From positions 91,318 to 155,317 of the forward strand of contig CAWIOM010000005.1 in NCBI GenBank assembly GCA_963837735.1: a DNA stretch of 64,000 nucleotides. Reading direction: 5' to 3'. Shown here in pieces: positions 55,279 to 63,999 of this stretch (positions are counted from its first letter, which is position 1; each line of letters starts with the position of its first letter). Source of the DNA: VRUE01 sp963837735. GTDB taxonomy: Bacteria; Actinomycetota; Thermoleophilia; Solirubrobacterales; 70-9. A program made the position numbers and the translations under genes. Under the pieces are notes generated by a model that did no database searches, was not told the origin of the DNA, and saw nothing but the letters and a program-made list of their open reading frames with translations.

Positions 55279-56952
55279 GCCGGCTCGGCGTCCTCGCCCT
55301 GCCCGCCGCCCTCCTCTGCCTCCTTTTCCTGGTTCCGGACGCCGCCGCCGCGGCGGCCCCTGGGGCGGGCGGGAAGCAGGTCGGCGCCCTCGAGGCGACC
55401 GCGGCCGCCGACCGCGCGGCGAAGGTGATCGAGCAGCGCCACCTGCACCCGGACCTGACCTCGAGCGCGCGGATGGTCGACGGCAAGTGGGAGGTCGGCT
55501 ACTTCGCCGACGGCGACGAGGTGGCGCTGGCAATCGTCGACCCCCAGACCGGCTCGGTGACCGAGTCCTGGACCGGCTACCAGGTCGCCTGGAAGATGGC
55601 CCGCGGCTATTCGGGCGCCTTCGGCCACAAGCTCAACGCCCCCTACGTCTTCCTGCCCCTCTGCGCGATCTTCCTGCTCGGCCTGCTCGACTGGCGCCGG
55701 CCCTGGCGGGTCGCAAACCTCGACCTCGTCGTCCTGCTCGGCTTCGGCGTCTCCCACTTCTTCTTCAACCGGGCGCAGATCGGGGTCTCGGTGCCGATCG
55801 TCTATCCGCTGCTCGCCTATCTGATGGGGCGGGCCGCTCTGGATCGGCTTCCGAGGGCGGGGCGAGGGCCTGCGGCCGGTCTGGCCGGCGGCCTGGCTGC
55901 TCGTCGGGGCACTCTTCTTGATGGGAGTCCGCGTCGGGCTCAACGTGGCCGACGCCGGCGCGATCGACGTCGGCTACGCGAGCGTCGTCGGCGCCGACCG
56001 GATCGTCCACGGCGAACAGCTCTACGACAACTTCCCCGACGACGTCTCCTCCGGGGACACCTACGGGCCGGTCAACTACTACGCGTACGTTCCGTCGGAG
56101 GCGATCTGGCCATGGTCGGGCTCCTGGGACGACCTGCCCGCCGCCCACGGGGCGGCGGTGCTCTTCGACCTGCTCGCCTTCGCCCTCCTCTTCCTCCTCG
56201 GCCGCCGGGTCAGGCCCGGACCGGGCGGGCAGAAGCTCGCCGCCACCCTCGCCTTCGGCTGGGCGGCATTCCCCTACACCGCCTACGTCCTCGAGTCGAA
56301 CTCGAACGACGCCCTCGTCTCCGTCTTCCTGATCGCGACCCTCCTCGCGCTTGCGCGACCGATCGCCCGCGGAGCTCTCGCGGCGCTGGCGACCTTGACC
56401 AAGTTCGCCCCCGTGCTTCTCGTCCCGATGCTGATGACATATCGACCGCCGTCAGGATTCTCATCGGCGAACCTCACACCCGCGGGTGGCGTTGATGAAG
56501 GGGGGGTCGAGGACAGCTCGGCCCGCAGTGCCCCCCCTTCATCAACGACAGGACCCGCGCCCGTGAGGTTCGTCCTTGCGTTCCTGGCGGTTGCGATCCT
56601 TGTGATGCTCTGGCCCGCCATCGACCCGGGCCTGCACACCTTCTACGAGCGCACCATCGCCTACCAGGCCGACCGCGACTCCCCGTTCAGCATCTGGGGC
56701 CAGGTCGGCCTCGAGCCCCTTCGCCTCGCGATCCTCGCTCTGGTCGGAGCTCTCTCGATCCTCTTCGCCTTCCGCCCCCGCCGCAAGTCCCTGACCCAGG
56801 TCGCCGCCCTCGGCGCGGCACTGATCATCGGCCTGCAGCTCACGGCCCAGCACTGGTTCTACCTCTACATAGTCTGGTTCTACCCCCTGCTGCTGGTCGC
56901 GATGGCGACTGTCGGAAGCAGAACACGGGCGGAATCCGACCCCCGGAGATGA
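55275..56952 (+). CDS. Polytopic GT-C (GT87-like) glycosyltransferase, frameshifted near 55868
   Basis: About 558 residues. Signal-like start (LGVLALPAALLCLLFLV), a soluble segment with WEVGYFADGDEVALAIVDPQ, then many helices (YVFLPLCAIFLLGLLDW, NLDLVVLLGFGVSHFFF). The second half begins GVRVGLNVADAGAIDVGYAS and DRIVHGEQLYDNFPDDVSSG, an acidic extracellular loop with TYGPVNYYAYVPSEA. This is the loop pattern of polyprenyl-phosphate-dependent mannosyltransferases. A palindromic insert (56482-56558) adds about 27 residues between helices without breaking the frame. Substrate unknown; possibly lipoglycan synthesis. Confidence 0.75.
56482..56558 (+). repeat. In-frame palindromic element, copy 1
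   Basis: 77 bases. Ends GCGGGTGGC and CAGGACCCGC, then perfect 16-base arms (GTTGATGAAGGGGGGG at 56491-56506, complement at 56531-56546) around a 24-base core beginning TCGAGGACAGCTCGG. The core and the G/C runs are identical in the copy at 10208-10281. The encoded peptide is GGVDEGGVEDSSARSAPPSS, placed between two membrane helices of the host protein. Confidence 0.85.
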
Positions 56953-56966
56953 GCCGCCGCCGGTTC

Positions 56967-57074
56967 GTTGAGGAGGGGCAGGGTGCCCCCTCGACGGGCG
57001 GATACTCAGAGCCGCCCAACTAATTAGCTGGACGGCGAGTTCGGCGAGGGGGTGCCCTGCCCCTCCTACTCAAC
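56967..57074. repeat. 108-bp intergenic palindrome, family D copy 1
   Basis: Outer arms GTTGAGGAGGGGCAGGG and CCCTGCCCCTCCTACTCAAC enclose a core with CGACGGGCGGATACTCAGAG and CAACTAATTAGCTGGACGGC and CGAGTTCGGCGAG. The core recurs at 60015-60111. The outer arms do not. The right arm overlaps the stop codon of the phosphoesterase gene at 57066. Confidence 0.85.
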
Positions 57075-57842
57075 CGGCGCCGGAACCATCACCTGCTCAA
57101 TCGAGTCGGCCAGGCCGTCCTCGTTGATCTCGACGACCGCCCCCATCACCCAGACGTCCTCCTCCGCGGTTTCGAAGCGGACCGGCATCTGCGTGGTCAG
57201 CGTCGCCAGCGCCTGCTCGGGCTTGACCCCGAGGACGCTGGTCCGCGAGCCGGTCATTCCGACGTCGCAGATGAAGGCCGTTCCCTTGGGCAGCACGCGG
57301 CCGTCCGCGGTGGGCACGTGGGTGTGCGTGCCGAAGACGGCGGCGACGCGGCCGTCGAGGTGCCAGCCCATCGCGACCTTCTCGCTGGTCACCTCGGCGT
57401 GGAAGTCGACGACGACGCAGTCGGCCTCGATCCGCTCGAGGATCGCGTCGGCCTCGTGGAAGGGCAGGCGGGCGACCCGCAGCCCGACCGCGCCGCTGAG
57501 GTTGATCACGCCGACCCGGCGCCCACCGGCCTCGACCACGGTGTGGCCGCGGCCGGGGTTGGCGTGGGCGTAGTTGGCAGGCCGGATCACCCGGTCGCTG
57601 TTGTCGAGGTACTCGTAGACCTCGCGGTGGCGGTAGACGTGGTTGCCGGTCGTGATCACGTCGGCGCCGAGGTCGAACAGCCCCTTCGCGGTCTTCTCCG
57701 TGATCCCGACCCCGCCCGCCGAGTTCTCCCCGTTGACGATCACCAGGTCGGGGTGGTGGAGCTCCCGGAGCGCCGGCATCGCCGCCGCCAGCCCACGCCG
57801 CCCGGGGCCTCCCACGACATCGCCGATGAACAGGACCCGCAT
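57066..57842 (-). CDS. ymdB: YmdB-type metallophosphoesterase
   Basis: 258 residues, intact. MRVLFIGDVVGGPGRRGLAA (metal Asp), LVIVNGENSAGGVGITEKTA (Asn/Glu ligands), ADVITTGNHVYRHREVYEYL (His) and VAAVFGTHTHVPTADGRVLP (His pair) reproduce the TIGR00282/YmdB family. Members hydrolyse 2',3'-cyclic nucleotides and affect RNase and developmental regulation in Bacillus. It usually follows rny in Firmicutes, but no rny is seen here. The ATG at 57842 sits 27 bases from the divergently ordered ABC permease end. Confidence 0.92.
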   Translation of the reverse strand: MRVLFIGDVVGGPGRRGLAAAMPALRELHHPDLVIVNGENSAGGVGITEKTAKGLFDLGADVITTGNHVYRHREVYEYLDNSDRVIRPANYAHANPGRGHTVVEAGGRRVGVINLSGAVGLRVARLPFHEADAILERIEADCVVVDFHAEVTSEKVAMGWHLDGRVAAVFGTHTHVPTADGRVLPKGTAFICDVGMTGSRTSVLGVKPEQALATLTTQMPVRFETAEEDVWVMGAVVEINEDGLADSIEQVMVPAPVE

Positions 57843-57868
57843 GCGCTGACCCTACTCTCGACCGAGCC

Positions 57869-59222
57869 TCAGACGGCCGAGAACCGACGCAGGGCGAGGC
57901 GCGCCAGCAACCCGTAGGCGACGGCGAGGATCGCCAGGTGCGCCAGCGGCCCGGCGATCGACCCGCCGGCCGGGTCGAGCGCCGCCGTGATCGCATCGAG
58001 CGCCGGCTTGAACGGGAAGACGGCGACGAGGATCCCGATCGCGTCGTAGAGGCCCCTGCCGACCGCGCCCGAGGGGACCAGGGAGAGGAAGGCGATCGGC
58101 AGGGTCACCATGAAGGCGAGCAGCGAGACCGCGCGCACCTCCCGTGCCGCCGCCCCCAGGGCCGCGCCGGCGGCGCCGAGGGCCGCCCCGCCGCCGACGA
58201 TCGCCGCCAGCCACAGCCCGAATCGGTCCCACTGCAGGGGCACGAATATCTGCAGCCCGGCGAGCATCAGCAGCGTCACCGCGAGGCCGACCGCGACCCC
58301 GAGCAGAATCTTCCCGCCGAGCAGGGCCGAGGGCGAGACGAGGGACCGGGTCAGCCGCAGGAAGGCGTTCTCCTCGCGCTCGAGCGCCAGCGAGCCGGCG
58401 ACGAGGAGAACGGTGACGAAGGCGAGCGTCAGCGTCGCGGCGACGGCGATCGCGAAGACGTCGAGCGGCGGCGAGCTGCCGTCGACGACCTCCTTCTTGA
58501 CCTCGATCGGCTGCGCCAGGCGATCGATCAGCGGCTGCGCGACGCCGAGGTTTTCGCGAGCCAGGGCGGAGAAGCGGATCACCCGTTCGAGCGAGTCGCG
58601 CTGCGGGCCGGGGGGGACGGTGGGCAGAAGCGCTTCGAGGATCTTTCCGGTCGTCCTCAGCCCGAGGATTTCGATCGAGGTGCCGAGGACCGGGAACTCG
58701 CCGCCTTCGATCAGCAGGTCGAGGTATTTGCCGCCTTCGGCCGCGACCCGCTTGGCGATCACCAGATTCGCCTGCGCCAGCAGGGAGTTGATCCGGTCGT
58801 CGACCGCCTGCGCCTTCAGCGGGTTCTCCTCGTTGACGAGGACTTCGACCTTGGGGGTGCCGGGGGCCAGGGTCGAGAGCGAGTTGATCTGGTCGATCAG
58901 GTCGGCGGGCAGGATCAGGGCCGCCAGGGCGTCGCCGGATTCGACCTCTTCGACCGCCGCGTCGCGATCCTTGACCTTGATGCACTCGACCTCCGAGCAG
59001 ATCCGGTCGCTGACGCCGATCGAGGGTAGGCGGCGCTCGCCGACCGTGACCCGCGTTCCGGCCGGCACTTCGTTGAGGAAGGCGACCCGCGGCTTCTGAG
59101 GAGTCCGGTGAGATCGCGAAGCCGACGAGGATCGCGATCAGCACGGGGTAGGCGACCAGCAGCACCGCCTGCAACGGCGAGCGGCGCAGGATCTGCAGGT
59201 CCTTGAGCAGCAGCCAGCGCAC
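57869..59222 (-). CDS. ABC-2 type exporter permease, frameshifted near 59100
   Basis: About 450 residues. An N-terminal amphipathic segment and helix (LLLKDLQILRRSPLQAVLLV, YPVLIAILVGFAIS) are followed by a large external domain (about 50-235) with LTLAPGTPKVEVLV-like strands, then five or six helices (VFAIAVAATLTLAFVTVLLV, LGGKILLGVAVGLAVTLLML, VSLLAFMVTLPIAFLSLV). This layout matches YhgE/DrrB-like ABC-2 permeases with an extracellular loop. The GTG start lies 3 bases after the ATPase stop, so the two form one exporter. Substrate unknown. Confidence 0.85.
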
Positions 59223-59225
59223 CGC

Positions 59226-59959
59226 TCAGTGCCCCCGGTGTTGCAGGAAGGCGACGAAGGCGGTCTCGAAGTCGCGGCTGGCGGCCTCGGGCGCCTCGCT
59301 TCGCACGGCCTCTCGCAGGCTCTCGGGGGAGCCGTCGAAGAGGCTCTCGCCGTCGGCGAGGACGAGCAGCCGCTGTCCGTAGCGCTCCGCCTCCTGAATG
59401 TCGTGCGTGGAGAAGATCACCGTCGTTCCCCGGCCGGCGAGCGCTCCGACGAAATCCCAGAGGCGCGCCCGCTGGCGCGGGTCGAGGCCGACGCTGGGCT
59501 CGTCGAGGAGCAGGGCGACGGGCCGCGAGAGCAGCCCGATCGCGATGTTGACCCGCTGCTGGTTGCCGCCCGAGAGCCGGGCGACCACCTCGCCGCGGCG
59601 CTCGCCGAGCCCGGCCAGCTCGAGCATCTCCTCGACCGAGGCGTGGGGGTCGTCGTGTCCCTCCAGCCGCGCGAAGAGCAGCAGGTTCTCCTCGACCGTC
59701 AGCCGCCTGTAGAGCGCCGCCTGCTGGGGCACCCAGCCGACCGCCCCGCCGGGCAGCCCGACCTCGCCGCCGTCGGCCCCGACCACCCCCGCCAGATCGA
59801 CAGCAGCGTCGTCTTCCCGGCCCCGTTGGGCCCGATCACCGCCACCACCTCCCCGGCTTCGACAGAGAGATCGATCCCTTTGAGAGCTTCCCGACCCGCG
59901 TAGACCTTGACCAGCTTCCGCGCTTCGAGTGCCGCTGCCCCTTCCATCCCGACGGTCAT
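59226..59959 (-). CDS. ABC transporter ATP-binding protein, frameshifted near 59797
   Basis: About 244 residues. Walker A is in VVAVIGPNGAGKTTLLS, a Q-loop VGWVPQQAALYRRLTVEEN, signature ARLSGGNQQRVNIAIGLL, Walker B ALLLDEPSVGLDPRQRARLW, and the H-loop TTVIFSTHDIQEAERYG. It is the DrrA/NatA-like type that pairs with ABC-2 permeases. ATG 59959 starts MTVGMEG; ATG 59947 is an alternative. The frameshift falls between Walker A and the Q-loop. Transcribed with the permease. Confidence 0.92.
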
Positions 59960-60014
59960 CTCGTCGCAACGCTACTGGCCGGAATTTCACGCCGAAGTCA
60001 GGGGCGCTCTGAGA

Positions 60015-60111
60015 GGCGGAGAGGGGGTGCCCTCTCGACGGGCGGATACTCAGAGCCGTCCAACTAATTAGTTGGACGGCGAGTTCGGCGAGAGGGTGCC
60101 CGATCTCCGCC
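60015..60111. repeat. 97-bp intergenic palindrome, family D copy 2
   Basis: The core is nearly identical to 56967-57074 (CGACGGGCGGATACTCAGAG, CAACTAATTAGTTGGACGGC, CGAGTTCGGCGAG). The C-to-T change in the left half of the inner stem (GCCGTCCAACTAATTAG) is matched so that this copy pairs better (CCGTCCAACTAATTAGTTGG). Outer arms are GGCGGAGA and TCTCCGCC, unlike copy 1. It lies between the ABC ATPase gene and hemB. Confidence 0.85.
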
Positions 60112-60124
60112 CCCCACACCCCCC

Positions 60125-60130
60125 TAGAAT
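60125..60130 (+). promoter_or_regulatory. Candidate -10 element of hemB
   Basis: TAGAAT only 7 bases upstream of ATG 60138, implying a leaderless transcript. It sits just after the family D palindrome, which occupies the -35 position. Confidence 0.4.
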
Positions 60131-60137
60131 CGAGCCA

Positions 60138-61109
60138 ATGCCTTTCCCGGCCACACGCATGCGCCGCCTGCGGCGAACCCCCGCTCTGCGCGCCCTGGTC
60201 AGCGAGACGACGCTGTCCCCCGAGCAACTGATCCAGCCCGCCTTCGTCGTCGCCGGCGAGGGCGTCCGCGAGGAGGTCGAGGCGATGCCGGGCATCGAGC
60301 GCTTCTCGATCTCCGAGCTGGTCGCCGAGGCGACCGAGCTCGCCAGTCTCGGCGTCGGCGCCCTGCTGCTCTTCGGGATCCCCTCGGCCAAGGACGAGAC
60401 CGGCAGCGGCGCCTACGACGACGAGGGGGTCGTGCAGATGGCGGTGCGGGCACTGAAGGAGGCCCACCCCGACCTCACCGTGATCACCGACGTCTGCCTC
60501 TGCGAGTACACGTCGCACGGCCACTGCGGCTTCGTCCGCGACGGCGAGGTCGACAACGACATCACCGTCGAGCTGCTCGCCAAAACCGCGATCTCCCACG
60601 CCGAGGCCGGCGCCGACGCCGTCGCCCCCAGCGACATGATGGACGGCCGGGTCGGGACGATCCGCCACCAGCTCGACGAGGAGGGCCACCCCGGCGCCGC
60701 GATCGTCTCCTACAGCGCCAAGTACGCGTCCGCCTTCTACGGGCCGTTCCGCGAGGCCGCCGGCTCGACCCCGGAGTTCGGCGACCGTCGCGGGTACCAG
60801 ATGGACCCCGCCAACGCCGCCGAGGCGGTCCGCGAGGCGGAGCTCGACCTCGAGGAGGGCGCCGACATGCTGATGGTCAAGCCCGCCACCCCGTATCTGG
60901 ACGTTGTGCGCCGGGTCAAGGAGGCGACCGGCGCGCCGCTCGCCGCCTACCACGTCTCCGGCGAGTACTCGATGCTGAAGGCGGCCGCCGCCAACGGCTG
61001 GATCGACGAGCGCGCCGCGGTGCTCGAGACCCTGACCTCGATCCGCCGGGCCGGCGCCGACGCGATCGTCACCTACTACGCGAAGGAGGCGGCGGGATGG
61101 CTCCGGTAG
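60138..61109 (+). CDS. hemB: Delta-aminolevulinic acid dehydratase (porphobilinogen synthase)
   Basis: 323 residues, intact. Condenses two ALA to porphobilinogen. The zinc-type metal site is complete: DVCLCEYTSHGHCGF with Cys120, Cys122, His128 and Cys130. Schiff-base lysines are Lys195 in SYSAKYAS and Lys248 in MLMVKPATPYLDVV. SGEYSMLKAAAANGW and the C-terminal VTYYAKEAAGWL complete the family pattern. Its last 13 bases overlap the next gene, forming an operon with the AhbA/AhbB-like gene and hemL. Confidence 0.97.
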   Translation: MPFPATRMRRLRRTPALRALVSETTLSPEQLIQPAFVVAGEGVREEVEAMPGIERFSISELVAEATELASLGVGALLLFGIPSAKDETGSGAYDDEGVVQMAVRALKEAHPDLTVITDVCLCEYTSHGHCGFVRDGEVDNDITVELLAKTAISHAEAGADAVAPSDMMDGRVGTIRHQLDEEGHPGAAIVSYSAKYASAFYGPFREAAGSTPEFGDRRGYQMDPANAAEAVREAELDLEEGADMLMVKPATPYLDVVRRVKEATGAPLAAYHVSGEYSMLKAAAANGWIDERAAVLETLTSIRRAGADAIVTYYAKEAAGWLR

Positions 61110-62200
61110 GAGCCGGGGCCCCCAGGGTCCCGCAGTCGAAGGCGCGCTCGCGCAAGGACGGCGCCGCGATCCCGCTCGACGAAGCCGACAAGCGGCTGAT
61201 GAACCTGCTCCAGTCGAGCTTCCCACTCGACCCCGAGCCCTTCGCCCTGATCGCCTCGGAGGCGGAGCTGGAGCTCGACGACGTCCTCGCCCGCACCCGG
61301 CGGCTGCTCGAGGGGCGGATCATCCGCGAGATCACGCCGATCTTCGACACGCGGGCGCTCGGCTACGAGTCGATGCTGGTCGCCGCCAGGGTCGACTCCG
61401 AGAACCCCCAGCGCGCCGCGGCGATCGTCAACTCCCACCCCGGCGTCTCGCACAACTACCTGCGCACCCACGAGTTCAACCTCTGGTTCACGATCGCCAC
61501 CCCGCCCGACTCCGAGCTCGGCCTGGCCGGCAACCTCGAGCTGCTGATGCGGGAGACGGGCGCCGAGTCGATGCGCCAGCTGCCGACTCTGACCCTGTTC
61601 AAGATCAACATGAACCTGGAGATGGAGAAGGGCACCGAGGCGCTCGCCGCGGCCGCCGACGCGTCGCCTCCGCGCGAACTCGAAGCCCAGCCGTACGACG
61701 ACCGCGACATCGCCGTCATCCGGGCCCTGCAGGGGCCGATGGCCGCCGTCGAGCGGCCTTACGACGAGGCCGCGGCGGAGCTGGGCATGACCACCGAGGA
61801 GCTGCTCGAGCACCTGGGCGGGATGGTCGACCGCAAGATCCTGCGCCGCGTCGCGGCGATCCTCTTCCACCGCCGCGCCGGCTTCTCCGCCAACGGCATG
61901 GGCGTCTGGAAGGTCCCCGAGGCGGAGATCATGGAGACCGGCCTGACGATGGCCTCCTTCCGCGGCATCTCCCACTGCTACCAGCGGCCCACCTACGAGG
62001 ACTGGCCCTACAGCGTCTTCACGATGGCCCATGGCCGCTCCAAGGAGGAGTGCGACGCGATCCTCGACTCGATCGCCGAGGAGTGCGGGATGGGCCCCGA
62101 CGATCGCGCCACCCTGTACTCGTCGACCGAGTACAAGAAGATCCGCCTCCGCTACTTCACCGACGACTACCGCGAATGGGAAGAGGCGCACGCCGGGTGA
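61097..62200 (+). CDS. Fused AhbA/AhbB-like (siroheme decarboxylase/Lrp-AsnC fold) protein
   Basis: 367 residues, intact. Two tandem Lrp/AsnC-like units. The first begins LDEADKRLMNLLQSSFPLDP with RIIREITPIFDTRALGYESM, and the second begins DDRDIAVIRALQGPMAAVER with MVDRKILRRVAAILFHRRAG. The C-terminal YSSTEYKKIRLRYF matches the siroheme decarboxylase AhbB tail, and GISHCYQRPTYEDWPYSVF its substrate-side block. In the alternative heme pathway AhbA and AhbB decarboxylate siroheme to didecarboxysiroheme. Fusion in one chain and position between hemB and hemL suggest a heme-branch enzyme or heme-responsive regulator; automatic annotation would call it AsnC family. Confidence 0.85.
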   Translation: MAPVGAGAPRVPQSKARSRKDGAAIPLDEADKRLMNLLQSSFPLDPEPFALIASEAELELDDVLARTRRLLEGRIIREITPIFDTRALGYESMLVAARVDSENPQRAAAIVNSHPGVSHNYLRTHEFNLWFTIATPPDSELGLAGNLELLMRETGAESMRQLPTLTLFKINMNLEMEKGTEALAAAADASPPRELEAQPYDDRDIAVIRALQGPMAAVERPYDEAAAELGMTTEELLEHLGGMVDRKILRRVAAILFHRRAGFSANGMGVWKVPEAEIMETGLTMASFRGISHCYQRPTYEDWPYSVFTMAHGRSKEECDAILDSIAEECGMGPDDRATLYSSTEYKKIRLRYFTDDYREWEEAHAG

Positions 62201-62224
62201 GGGTCGCGGCAGGGGTTCCGCTTA

Positions 62225-62277
62225 ACTTTTCCCGAAGGCAGCCTGCGGCTGTCCGCGAGCCGCGCTGCGGGAAAAGT
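62225..62277. repeat. 53-bp palindrome in the spacer before hemL
   Basis: ACTTTTCCCG (62225-62234) and its exact complement CGGGAAAAGT (62268-62277) enclose a GC-rich interior with GCCTGCGGCTG and GCGAGCCGCGC. The AT-rich arms stand out in this genome. It lies between the AhbA/B-like gene and hemL. Confidence 0.75.
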
Positions 62278-62318
62278 ACAAGACGCTCCACCCCTACCAC
62301 GACCCTCAGCTAGCGCCC

Positions 62319-63601
62319 GTGTCGTCTCAGTTCCAGCGGTCGTCCGAGTTGTATCGGCGCGCGCAGCTGGTGCTGCCCGGGGGGGTGAACTCTCCGGTGC
62401 GGGCGATGGGGCAGATCGGGCGGGAGCCGATCTTCATCGAGCGGGGCGAGGGCTGCGAGCTGGTCGACGTCGACGGCAACCGATACGTCGACTGGGTCGG
62501 CTCCTGGGGCCCGATGATCCTCGGGCACGCCGACCCCGCGGTCCTCGCCGCCGTCGCCGAGGCCGCCGCCCGGGGAACGAGCTACGGGGCGGCGACCGCC
62601 GCCGAGGTCGAGCTCGCCGAGCAGGTCGCAGCGCGCCTGCCCTCGGTCGAGATGCTGCGCATGACCTCGTCTGGAACCGAGGCGGCGATGAGCGCCGTCC
62701 GCCTCGCCCGCGCGGTCACCGGCCGCGAGGTCGTCGTCAAGTTCTCCGGCGCCTACCACGGCCACTCCGACGGCCTGCTCGCCGAGGCCGGCTCCGGCCT
62801 GGCGACGCTCGGCATCCCGGCGGGGCCCGGCGTCACCGCGGCCCAGGCGGCGGACACGGTCGTCGTCCCCTGGAACGATCGCGATGCGGTCGCCGCCGCC
62901 CTCGCCGAGCACGAGGTGGCGGCACTGCTCGCCGAGCCGGTCGCCGCCAACATGGGCGTCGTCCCGCCGGCCGAGGGCTTCCTCGAGTTCCTGCGCGAGG
63001 CGACCAGCGGCAAGCGGCGCGCTGCTCGTCTTCGACGAGGTGATCACCGGCTTCCGCGTCGCCCGCGGCGGCGCCCAGGAGCTCTACGGGATCGCGCCCG
63101 ACCTGACGATCCTCGGCAAGGTCCTGGGCGGCGGCCTGCCCGCCGCCGCCTTCGGCGGGCCGCGGCAGACGATGGAGGCGCTTGCCCCGAGCGGCGACGT
63201 CTACCAGGCCGGAACCCTCTCCGGGAACCCGATCGCGGTGGCCGCGGGGCTGGCCACGCTGGCCAGGCTCGACGCCGGCGCCTACGAGCGGCTGGGACGG
63301 CTTACCGAGCGCTTCGCCGACGGGCTCGCGACCCTCGCCGGTGGGCGGCCGCTTGCAGGTGGCCGCCGTTCCCGGCCTCCTCACCCTGTTCTTCTCCGCC
63401 GAGCCGGTGGACGACTTTGACGCCGCCGCAGCCTGCGACCTCGATGCCCACGCCGCGTTCTGCCGCTCGCTGCTCGAGCGCGGCGTCTACCCGCCGCCCT
63501 CCCAGTTCGAGGCCTGGTTCGTCTCCCTCGCCCACGACGAGGGTGCGATCGAGCGCACCCTCGAGGCCGCCGCCGCCGCCCTCGACGAGGTGCTGGGATG
63601 A
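62319..63601 (+). CDS. hemL: Glutamate-1-semialdehyde 2,1-aminomutase, frameshifted
   Basis: PLP enzyme making 5-aminolevulinate from glutamate-1-semialdehyde in the C5 pathway. From GTG 62319: VLPGGVNSPVRAMGQIGREP, VDVDGNRYVDWVGSWGPMIL, MLRMTSSGTEAAMSAVRLAR and KFSGAYHGHSDGLLAEAG. After a shift near 63017 come LLVFDEVITGFRVARGGAQE and the PLP lysine in LTILGKVLGGGLPAAAFGG, then AGTLSGNPIAVAAGLATL. A further shift near 63350 precedes SQFEAWFVSLAHDEGAIERT. About 425 residues. Its stop overlaps the next ATG. Confidence 0.95.
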
Positions 63602-63999
63602 GCTCCGGCCCGGGCGAGGGAGACGCGCTGGCGCAGCTCGGCCGGCGCCTGCGCGAGGAGTCGACGCCGATCTCCCCTCACGTGGTCGAGGCGCCCGCCG
63701 CCGAGTCCTACGACTCCTTCGTCCTCGACGCGGTCCGCGAGGGCTACCTCCTCCACTACGGCGAGCCGCGCCTGCTGTCCGGCCACGACGGCGACCTCGC
63801 CGTGCTCGCCGGCGACTATCTATATGCGCTCGGCATCGAGCGGCTCGCGGCGAGCGGCGATTGCGCCGCGGTGCTGGTCCTCGCCGAGCTGATCGGCGCC
63901 TGCGCGCAGCGCCACGTCGAGGGCCGCGACGACGAGGTCCCCGGGCTCTGGCGGACGGCGACCGCCGCCATCGGGGACGAGTCCGCGCCCAATCAATAA
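63598..63999 (+). CDS. Small conserved-looking protein coupled to hemL
   Basis: 133 residues, intact, starting inside the hemL stop (ATGA). Mostly helical: LAQLGRRLREESTPISPHVV, SYDSFVLDAVREGYLLHYGE, DLAVLAGDYLYALGIERLAA and CAAVLVLAELIGACAQRHVE, acidic near the end. No catalytic motif or membrane helix is clear. The helices resemble a polyprenyl-synthetase-like or ubiquinone-related helical scaffold (AGDYLYALG occurs in isoprenyl synthases as GDYLFARA), but the Asp-rich motif is absent. Translational coupling suggests a role with heme synthesis. Confidence 0.65.
   Translation: MSSGPGEGDALAQLGRRLREESTPISPHVVEAPAAESYDSFVLDAVREGYLLHYGEPRLLSGHDGDLAVLAGDYLYALGIERLAASGDCAAVLVLAELIGACAQRHVEGRDDEVPGLWRTATAAIGDESAPNQ

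Noticed and set aside
61097..62200. Plain AsnC/Lrp amino-acid-responsive regulator
   Set aside because: The two-unit fusion, the YSSTEYKKIRLRYF tail and the heme-gene context fit the AhbA/AhbB group better than a single-unit Lrp regulator.
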